DNA of 39,927 nucleotides from Methylophilales bacterium LSUCC0135. Lineage in GTDB: Bacteria > Pseudomonadota > Gammaproteobacteria > Burkholderiales > Methylophilaceae. The DNA is taken from assembly GCA_001704575.1 (NCBI GenBank), contig MCAW01000017.1, forward strand, positions 1 to 39,927, given 5' to 3'. Position numbers and translations under genes: made by a program. Position 1 is the stretch's first letter, and each line of letters begins with the position of its first letter. Shown here in pieces: positions 1 through 8,228 of this stretch. The notes below the pieces were generated by a model, which did no database searches, had not been told where the DNA came from, and worked only from the letters and a program-made list of their open reading frames with translations.

Positions 1-218
1 CGGATAACGGAGATTCGAGTTCGCAATGATTCGAGTTCGCAATGCTCGGCAATGCGCGCTCGAATCGCTTTGAGGTATCGGTTCACGGTATTGCGGTTCA
101 AGCCACTGAGCAGTGCGATCTGGGAAGCATCCAGATCGGCAGCAAAGCAGCGAACCAGCTCCCGGAATTTCGCCTCGCTGATTTTTGAACGGTTAACGTA
201 CCTATTTTTTAATGACAT
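1..218 (-). pseudogene. IS1595-family transposase, N-terminal part, frameshifted
   Basis: Reading from an ATG at 218 on the minus strand gives MSLKNRYVNRSKISEAKF followed by a helix-turn-helix segment (LNRNTVNRYLKAIRARIAEH), which is typical of the N-terminus of IS1595-type DDE transposases. The frame runs off the window. A 16-bp unit is tandemly duplicated at 12-27 and 28-43. Because 16 is not a multiple of 3, the duplication shifts the frame: with it the protein reads HCELES-LRTRISVI, without it HCELES-PLS, which fits the conserved family continuation. The gene is therefore broken unless frameshifting rescues it. Confidence 0.65.
12..43. repeat. 16-bp perfect tandem duplication
   Basis: The unit GATTCGAGTTCGCAAT occurs twice back to back (12-27, 28-43) inside the transposase reading frame and shifts it by one base relative to the expected family sequence. 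Confidence 0.9.
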
Positions 219-269
219 AACAGAAGGTTAGCATTCCTTTTAACCCTCTGTTCTAGTCATGACCCAATA

Positions 270-293
270 AAAAACACGGCACATATTGCCGTG
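270..293 (-). terminator. Rho-independent terminator downstream of the PPOX gene
   Basis: Stem CACGGCA (275-281), loop CATAT, stem TGCCGTG (287-293). On the minus strand it is followed by TTTTTT, so it would end the transcript of the PPOX-family gene just before the IS. Confidence 0.7.
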
Positions 294-318
294 CGCCGCT
301 TTCAGGATGGATGTACGA

Positions 319-339
319 GGCCGCATCAGCGGCCTTTTT
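319..339 (+). terminator. Plus-strand rho-independent terminator without an upstream gene
   Basis: Stem GGCCGC (319-324), loop ATCA, stem GCGGCC (329-334), then TTTTT. It points rightward, but the only sequence to its left is the IS end. It could insulate the PPOX gene from IS read-through, or be the leftover of a gene displaced by the insertion. Confidence 0.6.
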
Positions 340-350
340 CTTGCCTGCCG

Positions 351-1010
351 TCAGGCAGTCGGGTCGCCCGATTTCACCTTGTCCATCCATTGTTCGATGG
401 GGATGACGCCGGCTTCCTTGGCCCTTTCAGCATCTGCAGGGGGCAGCACGTCCTGCACGATGTCGGTTTGCTTCCAGCCGGCCAGCGGGGTTTCGCACTC
501 AGCCTGCGGCACGTAGCGCGAGGTTTCCAGTTTCTGGTAGCGGTGGATGTAACGCGGGCAGTTCTGCCACATTTCGGAGGGTTTGACGCGCACCAGCATG
601 TCGGCGCCCGGAAATTGTGCCAGCAAGGGGTCTTCGCGGGAGACGGTGGCGCTACCTTGCACGCGGATACGGTGCGGTTTTTCAAATGAGATGAACAGCA
701 GGCCGACTTCGCTGTTCTGCGAGATGTTGCCCACCGACATGTACATGCCGTTGCCGTCGTAGTTGGGAAACACCAGGGTCCTGTTGTCGATCACCTTGAC
801 CAGACCGGCATCGCCACCCTTGTAGGTGACAGTAGGGCGGCCATTGTGATCGACAGAAGCGAGAAAGAACATGTCCTGCGCTTCGATGAAGGCTTTTGTT
901 TCGTCATCGAATTCGGTGACGCAGGCGATTTCTTCGATGCGGTCGGCCAGTTTGCGGGTGCCGAAGGTATCCTGCAGTTCGCGGTGCTGGGGTCCGAAAA
1001 GTCGACTCAT
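351..1010 (-). CDS. Pyridoxamine 5'-phosphate oxidase-fold (flavin-binding split barrel) family protein
   Basis: A 219-residue protein of the PPOX-fold family COG3576, whose members bind FMN or related flavins. The central barrel is visible around residues 43-125 (FFLASVDHNGRPTVTYKGG, then FPNYDGNGMYMSVGNI and VGLLFISFEKPHRIRVQGSA). The C-terminal half contains the family-typical WQNCPRYIHRYQKLE. The start at 1010 is preceded by AAGGAA at good spacing. The substrate is unknown; the family name does not mean that it makes pyridoxal phosphate. It stands alone, with a terminator just downstream. Confidence 0.85.
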   Translation of the reverse strand: MSRLFGPQHRELQDTFGTRKLADRIEEIACVTEFDDETKAFIEAQDMFFLASVDHNGRPTVTYKGGDAGLVKVIDNRTLVFPNYDGNGMYMSVGNISQNSEVGLLFISFEKPHRIRVQGSATVSREDPLLAQFPGADMLVRVKPSEMWQNCPRYIHRYQKLETSRYVPQAECETPLAGWKQTDIVQDVLPPADAERAKEAGVIPIEQWMDKVKSGDPTA

Positions 1011-1091
1011 TGGGTTCCTTGATGTGTGGACAAAAGGCAGGCGGCAGTTGCCACCGTTTCAGCTTGCAGTATACGTGAAACTGCGAACAGC

Positions 1092-2081
1092 TCAGGCCGG
1101 TCCGCTGCGTACCATGCTCATGATGCTGCCGGCGTCCAGCGTGCCGGCCTTTTGCTGAATCTGCGGCAGGTATTGTTGCTGCAGGTTTTTGGCGGGGCCG
1201 AGCAGGCCCTGAAAGGTGTCGCGTAGCACGGCGGTGTCCATCTGGCGGCCACCGGCGTAATAACGTTTGGCCAGCTGGCCGAGCGCGTAGGTGGTGGCGA
1301 AGGAGAAAGCCATGCCGGTGGCGGCGCGGCCGATGTTTTTGCCCATGCCGCCGGCAATCTGGCCGAGCAGGCCGCCGATCAGCTTGCGGCCGAATTGTTC
1401 GAGATATTGCGAAGTCATGCCGACACCGGCGGTGGTGAGAAATTCGGTGATGTGGCCTTTGTCGAGCTGATAACCGTGGGCTTTGCCGATTTCAAACACC
1501 ATTTTGATCTGCAGCGGGATGATGGCCATCGAGGCCCAGGATTGCGGCAGCAGTTCGAGCGCGCCGTTAAGAATCGAGTAATTGAGGATGGATTTGTCGA
1601 GTTGTGCTTCAGGCACATTCGGAATATTAGCGACGACTGCCCCCCCAGTTGCTGCAGTCGCGGCAGCCACTGTTTGCGGGGCTGCCGCCTGCACGGCTTG
1701 CGGTTCGGTAGCCGCGATTTCGTGCGCGCTTGCAAGCACTTGTGCGGATTCTGCGTCATCCAGTCCGAGGCTGGTTTTCAGTGCTTGCAAAAACTGCTGC
1801 TCATCGCCTGTCATCACGCCATCGGCTTCGCAGACGCAGACCGCCATCTCGTAGGCCAGCAGTTTGTGGCTGTGTTCGTGAATACGGCTTGTGGCAGCTG
1901 CCAGATCGGTGCGCTTCAGCAGCACGTCCTGATACAGGCGCGAAAGGTCGAGCGTGTTTTCTTCGCTTTGCAGCGATTCCATGATCTTGCGAATCTGCTC
2001 GCGTTCGGTTTCGGCTTTCTTGCCATCGGCAAAGGAGGCGAGCAGGGCGATGCTGAGGATGGCCTGATTGACGTCTTGCAT
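1092..2081 (-). CDS. TerB-like N-terminal domain protein with glycine-rich C-terminal region
   Basis: The ATG at 2081 (MQDVNQAILSIALLASFADG) is preferred over an upstream ATG at 2177 because AGGA lies before it and the upstream extension looks non-coding. The product is 329 residues. Residues 1-115 resemble the helical TerB fold: two repeats of the type FADGKKAETEREQIR and CEADGVMTGDEQQFLQAL, with acidic residues placed as in metal-binding TerB proteins. An Ala/Thr/Val-rich linker follows, then a helical region with GGLLGQIAGGMGKNIGRAA that resembles the C-terminus of DUF697-type proteins. The function is unknown; a stress or membrane-associated role is only a family-level guess. Confidence 0.65.
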   Translation of the reverse strand: MQDVNQAILSIALLASFADGKKAETEREQIRKIMESLQSEENTLDLSRLYQDVLLKRTDLAAATSRIHEHSHKLLAYEMAVCVCEADGVMTGDEQQFLQALKTSLGLDDAESAQVLASAHEIAATEPQAVQAAAPQTVAAATAATGGAVVANIPNVPEAQLDKSILNYSILNGALELLPQSWASMAIIPLQIKMVFEIGKAHGYQLDKGHITEFLTTAGVGMTSQYLEQFGRKLIGGLLGQIAGGMGKNIGRAATGMAFSFATTYALGQLAKRYYAGGRQMDTAVLRDTFQGLLGPAKNLQQQYLPQIQQKAGTLDAGSIMSMVRSGPA

Positions 2082-2220
2082 GATTGGATTCCTGTGGCTG
2101 GTGAATAGGTTTGCTGCTGGTTCGATTGGGCGTCTGCCGTGGAGTTCCATGCCGGGCTTGCGACAACCATGCATCAAAGCGGGTTAGAATGCAGGCTGTT
2201 TCCGACAGTCTGGATAGTGC

Positions 2221-3582
2221 ATGAAAATTACATTTCTCGGTGCCACCGGTACGGTCACCGGTTCCAAATATCTGGTCACCAGCAACGACAAGCATGTGCT
2301 GGTGGATTGCGGATTGTTTCAGGGCTTGAAGCAGTTGCGCCTGAAAAACTGGGCCAGGCTGCCGGTAGACCCGGCCACCATCGATGCGGTGGTGCTGACG
2401 CACGCGCACATCGACCACACCGGTTATCTGCCCCTGCTGGTAAAGAACGGTTTCAGCGGCAAGGTGTATTGCAGCGAGGCGACTATGGCGCTGTGCGAGA
2501 TTCTGCTGCCGGATTCCGCCTATCTGCAGGAAGAAGAGGCGCGTTATGCCAACATGCGCGGTTTTTCCAAACATCACCCGGCCTTGCCGCTTTACACGCA
2601 GGAAGACGCCGAGCGCGCGCTGGAACTGTTGACGCCGGTGCCGTATGGCCAGGATGTGCCGCTGGCGAACGGCTTCCGCATCAGGCTTGCGCCTGCCGGA
2701 CACATTCTCGGCGCGTCAAACATACTGCTGCAGGACGCCGCGACTTCGATTCTTTTTTCCGGTGATCTTGGCCGCCCCAACGATGCCTTGATGCGCTCGC
2801 CTTCACCGCCCATGCAGGCCGATTATCTGGTGCTGGAGTCGACCTACGGTGATCGCCTGCATGACAAGGAAGACCCGGAAATCAAGCTGGCCGACATCAT
2901 CAACCGTACCTATATGCGCGGCGGCATCATGGTGATCCCGGTATTTGCGGTCGGACGCGCGCAGGAAATGATGTATTACATTCAGAATCTCAAGGAAAAA
3001 CGCCTGATTCCGGACATCCCGGTTTATCTGAACAGCCCGATGGCGGTGGATGCCACGGCGATTTTCATGCACCACGTCAACGAGCACAAGCTCAGCCGAG
3101 AACAGTGCCAGGTGCTGGCACGAAGTGCGCGCATGGTGAACAGCGTCGAGGAATCGCGTTCGCTCAACGAAATCAAACATCCGGTCATCATTCTTTCCGC
3201 CAGCGGTATGGCGTCCGGCGGGCGTGTGGTGCATCACATCAAGGCGTTCGGTCCGGACCCGCGCAATACCATCCTGTTTGCCGGATTTCAGGCTGCCGGC
3301 ACTCGTGGCGCCAATATGCTGGCAGGGGTCGAGAGCGTGAAGATTCACGGCGAATACGTGCCGATCAATGCCGAAATCGCGCAGATTTCCAATCTTTCGG
3401 CGCATGCCGATTACAGCGAGATCATGGATTGGCTCGGCGATTTCGCCACGCCGCCCAAACGCACTTTCATTACGCACGGCGAGCCGGTGGCGGCAGATGC
3501 GTTGCGGCATCGCATCCAGGAGCAACTGGGTTGGGATGTGGCAGTCCCGGATTATCTCGAAACTGTCGATCTGGCGGAGTAA
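2221..3582 (+). CDS. Metallo-beta-lactamase/beta-CASP RNA-processing exonuclease family protein
   Basis: A 453-residue beta-CASP protein related to CPSF-type and YSH1-like ribonucleases. The zinc motif HxHxDH is at residues 61-66 (THAHIDHTGYL). Further ligands are in APAGHILGA and FSGDLGRP. The beta-CASP insert carries STYGDR and VFAVGRAQEMM, and the C-terminal RMMBL region carries LSASGMASGGR, NLSAHADYSEIMDWL and FITHGEP. All catalytic landmarks are present, so a functional RNA nuclease is likely; the targets are unknown. Only 6 bp separate its stop from mutL, suggesting co-transcription. Confidence 0.9.
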   Translation: MKITFLGATGTVTGSKYLVTSNDKHVLVDCGLFQGLKQLRLKNWARLPVDPATIDAVVLTHAHIDHTGYLPLLVKNGFSGKVYCSEATMALCEILLPDSAYLQEEEARYANMRGFSKHHPALPLYTQEDAERALELLTPVPYGQDVPLANGFRIRLAPAGHILGASNILLQDAATSILFSGDLGRPNDALMRSPSPPMQADYLVLESTYGDRLHDKEDPEIKLADIINRTYMRGGIMVIPVFAVGRAQEMMYYIQNLKEKRLIPDIPVYLNSPMAVDATAIFMHHVNEHKLSREQCQVLARSARMVNSVEESRSLNEIKHPVIILSASGMASGGRVVHHIKAFGPDPRNTILFAGFQAAGTRGANMLAGVESVKIHGEYVPINAEIAQISNLSAHADYSEIMDWLGDFATPPKRTFITHGEPVAADALRHRIQEQLGWDVAVPDYLETVDLAE

Positions 3583-3588
3583 GGCAGC

Positions 3589-5406
3589 ATGGCGAACATC
3601 CGGCTATTGCCTGATCAGCTCATCAGCCAGATCGCCGCAGGTGAGGTGGTGGAACGTCCGGCATCGGCCTTGAAGGAGCTGTTGGAGAACAGCCTCGATG
3701 CGGGCAGCAGCGAAGTGCAGGTGAGCCTGCTGCAGGGCGGCGTCAAGCAGTTGCGTGTGGCTGATAACGGCCGCGGCATCATGCGCGACGATCTGGTGCT
3801 GGCCTTGACGCGCCACGCCACCAGCAAGATCGCTACGCTGGAAGACCTCGAAGCGGTCAGCAGTCTGGGGTTTCGCGGCGAAGCGCTGGCCAGCATCGCC
3901 TCGGTTTCGCGCACGCAGCTCCTGAGTCGTGCCAGCGGGGAAAAGCATGCCTGGCGTATCTGTTCGGAAGGCAGCGACATTGCGCCGATTGAACCGGCTG
4001 CGCTGGATGGCGGTACCATCGTCGAGGTTGCCGACCTTTATTTCAATACGCCCGCTCGTCGCAAATTTCTCAAGACCGAGGCCACCGAGTACGGCCATTG
4101 CGAAGAAGCGTTTACGCGTGCAGCGTTGTCACGGCCCGATGTGACATTTGTACTGCAGCACAACGGTCGTGTGATCAGCCGTTATGCGGCAGCCGCTGCG
4201 GAAAAACGCTTTGCCGAGGTGCTGGGCCGCGAGTTTTTCGACGAAGCACTGGCGCTGGATGAATCCGCTGCGGGTCTGCGGTTGTGGGGGATGGCGGCCA
4301 AGCCGAGTTTCAACCGCAACAGCCGCGATACGCAATACGTCTTTGTCAACGGCCGATTCGTGCGCGACAAGCTGATTGCGCATGCCATCCACCAGGCGTA
4401 TCAGGACGTGCTGCACCATGAACGGCACCCGGCTTTCGTGCTGTTTGTCGAGATCGATCCGTTGCTGGTTGATGTGAATGTGCATCCAAGCAAGACTGAG
4501 GTGCGGTTTCGCGATAGTCAGGCTGTGCATCGTTTCATTTTTCACGCGCTGCACAAGGTGCTGGCAGTGCCGACCGGCGCCGCAAACGCGGCCGGCACCG
4601 GCCAGGCAGCATTCAACCCGTTCACCCCGCAAGCTGCTGCACCGGCGGCTTATCCTGCGTTTCAATCCAGCATGGATCTGCGCGCAGGCGAGCGGCAGGG
4701 CTTTTACGAGACGCTTTATGGCGGTATACGCCCCGAATCGGCCGGTCAGCCGGTGACGGATGTTTTCATTCCGGCAACATCCGGCGCGACGCAAAGTGAA
4801 AATACAGATGAGCATCCGCTCGGTTTCGCCGTCGGTCAGCTTCACGGCATCTACATACTGGCTCAGAACCGGCAGGGCATGGTGGTGGTGGACATGCACG
4901 CCGCGCACGAGCGCATCATGTACGAAAAGCTCAAAAATGCGCTGGACCGGGATATTGTCGCGATGCAGCCTTTACTGCTACCGGTGAGTTTCAGCGCCGA
5001 CAGGCTGGAAGTCGCGACCGTGCAGGAACAGCTCGCAGAGTCCGATAGCAGCCTGCGTCAGCTGGGTTTCGATATCGCCATTCTTTCGCCCAACACACTC
5101 GCTGTGCGCGGTATTCCCGCCATGCTGCAAGGCGCCGATGCCGTTGCACTGGCGCGGGACGTGCTGCGCGACCTGCGCGAATACGGCGCCAGCCGTGCCT
5201 TGCTCGAACGCCGCAACGAGCTGCTCGGCACCATGGCCTGCCACGCCGCCGTGCGAGCCAATCGCATCCTCACCATCCCCGAGATGAACGCCTTGCTGCG
5301 CGACATGGAGGCCACCGAGCGCTCCGGCCAGTGCAATCATGGCCGCCCGACCTGGTTTCAGGTAACGATGAGCGAGCTGGACAAGATGTTCATGCGTGGT
5401 CAATAA
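3589..5406 (+). CDS. mutL: DNA mismatch repair protein MutL
   Basis: A full-length 605-residue MutL. The N-terminal GHKL ATPase shows ELLENSLDAGSSEV (motif I), VADNGRGI (motif II), HATSKI and GFRGEALASI (motif III). A variable linker rich in Ala/Pro covers residues about 330-400. The C-terminal dimerisation domain has DMHAAHERIMYE at residues 435-446. This fits the endonuclease-type pattern DQHA-x2-E-x4-E except for Met in place of Gln; ACHAAVRANR and QCNHGRPTW near the end are the partner motifs. This suggests a nicking MutL of the type found in bacteria without MutH, but that is inference. It normally sits directly before miaA; here a toxin-antitoxin pair lies between them. Confidence 0.97.
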   Translation: MANIRLLPDQLISQIAAGEVVERPASALKELLENSLDAGSSEVQVSLLQGGVKQLRVADNGRGIMRDDLVLALTRHATSKIATLEDLEAVSSLGFRGEALASIASVSRTQLLSRASGEKHAWRICSEGSDIAPIEPAALDGGTIVEVADLYFNTPARRKFLKTEATEYGHCEEAFTRAALSRPDVTFVLQHNGRVISRYAAAAAEKRFAEVLGREFFDEALALDESAAGLRLWGMAAKPSFNRNSRDTQYVFVNGRFVRDKLIAHAIHQAYQDVLHHERHPAFVLFVEIDPLLVDVNVHPSKTEVRFRDSQAVHRFIFHALHKVLAVPTGAANAAGTGQAAFNPFTPQAAAPAAYPAFQSSMDLRAGERQGFYETLYGGIRPESAGQPVTDVFIPATSGATQSENTDEHPLGFAVGQLHGIYILAQNRQGMVVVDMHAAHERIMYEKLKNALDRDIVAMQPLLLPVSFSADRLEVATVQEQLAESDSSLRQLGFDIAILSPNTLAVRGIPAMLQGADAVALARDVLRDLREYGASRALLERRNELLGTMACHAAVRANRILTIPEMNALLRDMEATERSGQCNHGRPTWFQVTMSELDKMFMRGQ

Positions 5407-5432
5407 GCCTGGCAATCCATTTGGTTTCAGGC

Positions 5433-5461
5433 TTGATAAGTGGTACGTGAAAGCGTACCAT
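5433..5461 (+). promoter_or_regulatory. Promoter with overlapping operator palindrome for the toxin-antitoxin pair
   Basis: A perfect inverted repeat, TGGTACG (5441-5447) and CGTACCA (5454-5460) with a 6-bp spacer, lies 25 bp before the antitoxin start. A possible promoter overlaps it: TTGATA at 5433-5438, 17-bp spacer, TACCAT at 5456-5461. GTAC-centred palindromes are the operators of YefM/YoeB modules, so autorepression by the antitoxin complex is expected. Confidence 0.55.
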
Positions 5462-5485
5462 TCCTAGGCTTAACGGAGATTACAG

Positions 5486-5728
5486 ATGCAAACACTGTCA
5501 GCCAGCACCGCTAGATCCAACCTTTATCGCCTGATCGATGAGGCGGCTGTCTCGCACCAGCCGCTGGTGATTACGGGCAAACGCAATAACGCGGTGCTGA
5601 TATCCGAACAGGATTGGGCTGCCATTCAGGAAACACTGTTCCTGCTCTCCGTGCCCGGCATGCGCGAGTCCATCCGCGAGGGCATGGCGACGCCCGCCAA
5701 AGAACTGGCCGACAAGCTGGACTGGTAG
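5486..5728 (+). CDS. yefM: Phd/YefM-family antitoxin
   Basis: An 80-residue antitoxin of the Phd/YefM superfamily. The N-terminal DNA-binding dimerisation domain is clear (TLSASTARSNLYRLIDEA, then PLVITGKRNNAVLISEQDWAAIQETLFLL), and the acidic C-terminal tail that would neutralise the toxin ends in ADKLDW. It is followed after 3 bp by the toxin gene. The palindrome just upstream is the expected autoregulatory site. The pair sits inside an otherwise conserved mutL-miaA arrangement. Confidence 0.93.
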   Translation: MQTLSASTARSNLYRLIDEAAVSHQPLVITGKRNNAVLISEQDWAAIQETLFLLSVPGMRESIREGMATPAKELADKLDW

Positions 5729-5731
5729 CAC

Positions 5732-5998
5732 GTGTCCGATTGGCAGTTGCGTTACACGAAGGCGGCGCAGAAGGACGCGAAGAATCTTGCTGCAGCCGGC
5801 CTCAAGGACAAGGCGCTCGCCTTGTTGCAAATCCTCGAACAAAACCCGTTTCAGAAGCCGCCGCCTTACGAGCGATTGGTCGGTGACCTTGCCGGCTGCT
5901 GCTCGCGCCGCATCAATATCCAGCACCGTCTGGTGTATCAGGTGCTGGAGCAGGAGAAGGTCGTGAAGGTATTGAGTATGTGGTCGCATTATGAATAA
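5732..5998 (+). CDS. yoeB: Txe/YoeB-family addiction-module toxin (ribosome-dependent mRNA endonuclease)
   Basis: An 88-residue protein with a GTG start placed 3 bp after the antitoxin stop. It matches Txe/YoeB through [28 protein letters not shown] and the terminal MWSHYE. By comparison with E. coli YoeB the catalytic residues would be Glu47, Arg66 and His86, all present, so the toxin looks intact. Toxins of this family cut mRNA on the ribosome, typically near start codons. Its last eight bases overlap the start of miaA, so translation of miaA is probably coupled to toxin translation. Confidence 0.93.
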   Translation: MSDWQLRYTKAAQKDAKNLAAAGLKDKALALLQILEQNPFQKPPPYERLVGDLAGCCSRRINIQHRLVYQVLEQEKVVKVLSMWSHYE

Positions 5999-6944
5999 AT
6001 CCGCAGACCGTCATTTGCCGCCCGCCATCTTCCTCATGGGCCCGACCGCCAGTGGCAAGACCGGCGCTGCGGTCGAGCTTTACCGGAAACTGCCGGTGGA
6101 GCTCATCAGCGTCGATTCTGCGCTGGTGTACCGCGACATGAATATCGGCACAGCCAAGCCCGATGCGGAAACCTTGAAGCTGGCGCCGCATCACCTGATC
6201 GATGTGATAGACCCGACTGAAGCCTATTCCGCCGCACGTTTTCGCAGCGATGCGCTGCAACTGATGGCGGAAATCACCGCGCGCGGCAAGGTGCCATTGC
6301 TGGTCGGTGGCACCATGCTTTATTTCAATGCCTTGCAGGGCGGCTTGGGCGAGCTGCCGCAGGCTAACCCGCAAATCAGGGCGCAGCTGGATGCCGAAGC
6401 GCTACAGCTGGGCTGGCCAGCCATGCACGCCAAACTGGCGGAGATCGACCCGGTGACTGCTGCCAGATTGCAGACTACCGATGCTCAGCGCATTCAGCGC
6501 GCGCTCGAAGTACATGCAATTACAGGGAAAACAATGACGCAGATTTTTGCGAAACAGCAATCCGCGCAATTGCCTTACCTTTTGTTGAAGCTTGCACTGG
6601 TGCCGGATGACCGGAGTGTGCTGCATCAGCGCATTGCCGTGCGCTTTGATCAGATGCTTGCAGCGGGACTGGTCGATGAAGTGCTCACGCTACGCAGTAA
6701 ATATCCGGCACTGCATGCGGAGTTGCCTTCGATGCGCTGCGTCGGCTACCGCCAAGCCTGGCAGTATCTGGATGGCGAAATCGGGCTGGATGAGTTGCGT
6801 GAGAAGGGTATTGCAGCCACCCGCCAACTGGCGAAACGCCAGCTGACCTGGTTGCGCGGCATGGATGATACGGTGAATTTCAATTGTCTGGAGAGCGATC
6901 TGAACAGCAGGCTCTGTGAAAACATCAGTGCCTGGCTCGTTTGA
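5991..6944 (+). CDS. miaA: tRNA dimethylallyltransferase MiaA
   Basis: A 317-residue enzyme that adds a dimethylallyl group to A37 of tRNAs reading codons that begin with U. The P-loop is at residues 17-24 (GPTASGKT). The substrate-binding signature [38 protein letters not shown], and the C-terminal [11 protein letters not shown] and [15 protein letters not shown] are all present. The ATG at 5991 overlaps the end of yoeB by 8 bp. Without the toxin-antitoxin genes it would follow mutL directly, as in many proteobacteria. Confidence 0.97.
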   Translation: MNKSADRHLPPAIFLMGPTASGKTGAAVELYRKLPVELISVDSALVYRDMNIGTAKPDAETLKLAPHHLIDVIDPTEAYSAARFRSDALQLMAEITARGKVPLLVGGTMLYFNALQGGLGELPQANPQIRAQLDAEALQLGWPAMHAKLAEIDPVTAARLQTTDAQRIQRALEVHAITGKTMTQIFAKQQSAQLPYLLLKLALVPDDRSVLHQRIAVRFDQMLAAGLVDEVLTLRSKYPALHAELPSMRCVGYRQAWQYLDGEIGLDELREKGIAATRQLAKRQLTWLRGMDDTVNFNCLESDLNSRLCENISAWLV

Positions 6945-7005
6945 TCTTGGTAGCGCTTAAATATTAATAATAAACCAATATAAAACAATAATATATTGAT
7001 TATAT

Positions 7006-8187
7006 TTAACTCAATTTCTTGATTCTTTCGGCAGCTTCCAGACATTCTTCCAGTGATGCCACAAGGGCCAGACGCACGAAATCCCGGCCCGGATTGACGC
7101 CATGCGCTTCGCGCGCGAGATAGCTGCCGGGCAACACGGTGACATTGAAATCACGGTAGAGCCGGACGGCAAATTCGGTATCCGGCATTGGCGTGCGGCC
7201 CCACAGATAAAAAGCGCCATCCGGAATGTTCACTTCCAGCTCGGCTTGCAACAGCGGCGTCACGGCCTCGAACTTCTGCGTGTAGAGACGGCGGTTTTCA
7301 ATCACATGGGTTTCGTCCTGCCAGGCAGCGATGCTGGCATGCTGCACCGCCGGGCTCATGGCGCAACCGTGGTAGGTGCGATAGAGCAGGAATTTCTCCA
7401 GGATCGCGGCATCGCCGGCGACAAAGCCGGAGCGCATTCCCGGCACGTTGGAACGCTTGGAAAGCGAGCTGAACACCACCAGCCGCGTGTAATCGCGGCC
7501 CAGTCTTTGCGCGGCCTGCAGCGCGCCCAGCGGCGGATTGGCCTCATCAAAATAAATTTCCGAATAACACTCGTCGGCGGCAATGACAAAGCCGTAACGG
7601 TCCGAAAGTTCGAACACCCGCTTCCATTGATCGAGCGACATGATCTTGCCGGAAGGGTTGCCCGGTGAGCACAGATAGACCAGCTGCGAGCGCTGAAGCA
7701 CCGTTTCCGGCACGCTGTCGAAATCCATGGCGAAATCGTTTTCCGGCAGGGTGTTGAGGAAATAGGGCTCGGCCCCGGCGAGAAAAGCTGCGCCTTCGTA
7801 GATCTGATAGAAGGGATTGGGCGAAATGACGACGGGCAAAGGACGGCTGCTGTCGATCACCGCCTGGGCAAAGGCAAACAAAGCCTCGCGGCTGCCATTG
7901 ACCGGCACGATCTGTTTTTCCGCATCCGGCGCAGGGATGCCGTAACGCCGAGCCAGCCATGCAGAAATCGCTTCACGCAAAGCAGGAATGCCGGCTGTCG
8001 TGGGATAATTCGCAAGTCCGACGAGGTTGTTGACCAGGGCATCCTTGATCAGGGCCGGTGTCACATGCTTGGGCTCACCGATCGACAGGTTGATCGGTTT
8101 GTAATCCGGGTTGGGGGTGATGCCTGCAAAGAGATCGCGCAGACGCTGAAATGGGTAAGGCTGCAGCTTGTTCAGGTTCGGGTTCAT
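7006..8187 (-). CDS. dapC: Succinyldiaminopimelate aminotransferase (fold-type I PLP enzyme)
   Basis: The ATG at 8187 (MNPNLNKLQPYPFQRLRDLF) is chosen, giving 393 residues; the longer frame from 8220 adds a non-conserved leader. Betaproteobacterial DapC converts N-succinyl-2-amino-6-oxopimelate in lysine and peptidoglycan synthesis. Seen: LSIGEPKHVTP near the N-terminus, CSPGNPSGK, AADECYSEIYFD, and the PLP-lysine segment SSLSKRSNVPGMRSGF. A TATAAT hexamer lies only 7-12 bp before the chosen ATG, which would give a very short or no leader and argues against the upstream start. A related aminotransferase such as an alanine-type enzyme is a less likely alternative. Confidence 0.88.
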   Translation of the reverse strand: MNPNLNKLQPYPFQRLRDLFAGITPNPDYKPINLSIGEPKHVTPALIKDALVNNLVGLANYPTTAGIPALREAISAWLARRYGIPAPDAEKQIVPVNGSREALFAFAQAVIDSSRPLPVVISPNPFYQIYEGAAFLAGAEPYFLNTLPENDFAMDFDSVPETVLQRSQLVYLCSPGNPSGKIMSLDQWKRVFELSDRYGFVIAADECYSEIYFDEANPPLGALQAAQRLGRDYTRLVVFSSLSKRSNVPGMRSGFVAGDAAILEKFLLYRTYHGCAMSPAVQHASIAAWQDETHVIENRRLYTQKFEAVTPLLQAELEVNIPDGAFYLWGRTPMPDTEFAVRLYRDFNVTVLPGSYLAREAHGVNPGRDFVRLALVASLEECLEAAERIKKLS

Positions 8188-8228
8188 CCCCGCATTATAA
8201 ATTGCGCATGAAGAGTTCAAAACATTAA

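Larger units (their letters stand above)
1..265. mobile_element. Partial IS1595-family insertion sequence (transposase 5' end)
   Basis: The left edge of the window carries the start of an IS1595-type transposase on the minus strand plus its non-coding end. The outer boundary is placed near 265, where the minus strand reads GGGTCATGACTAGAAC before the transposase leader; this is an estimate because the other end and any target duplication lie outside the window. Family assignment rests on the encoded N-terminus only. Confidence 0.6.

Noticed and set aside
2803-3525. Long minus-strand frame opposite the beta-CASP nuclease gene
   Set aside because: Typical antisense shadow of a GC-rich gene; the plus strand encodes a protein with all family motifs.
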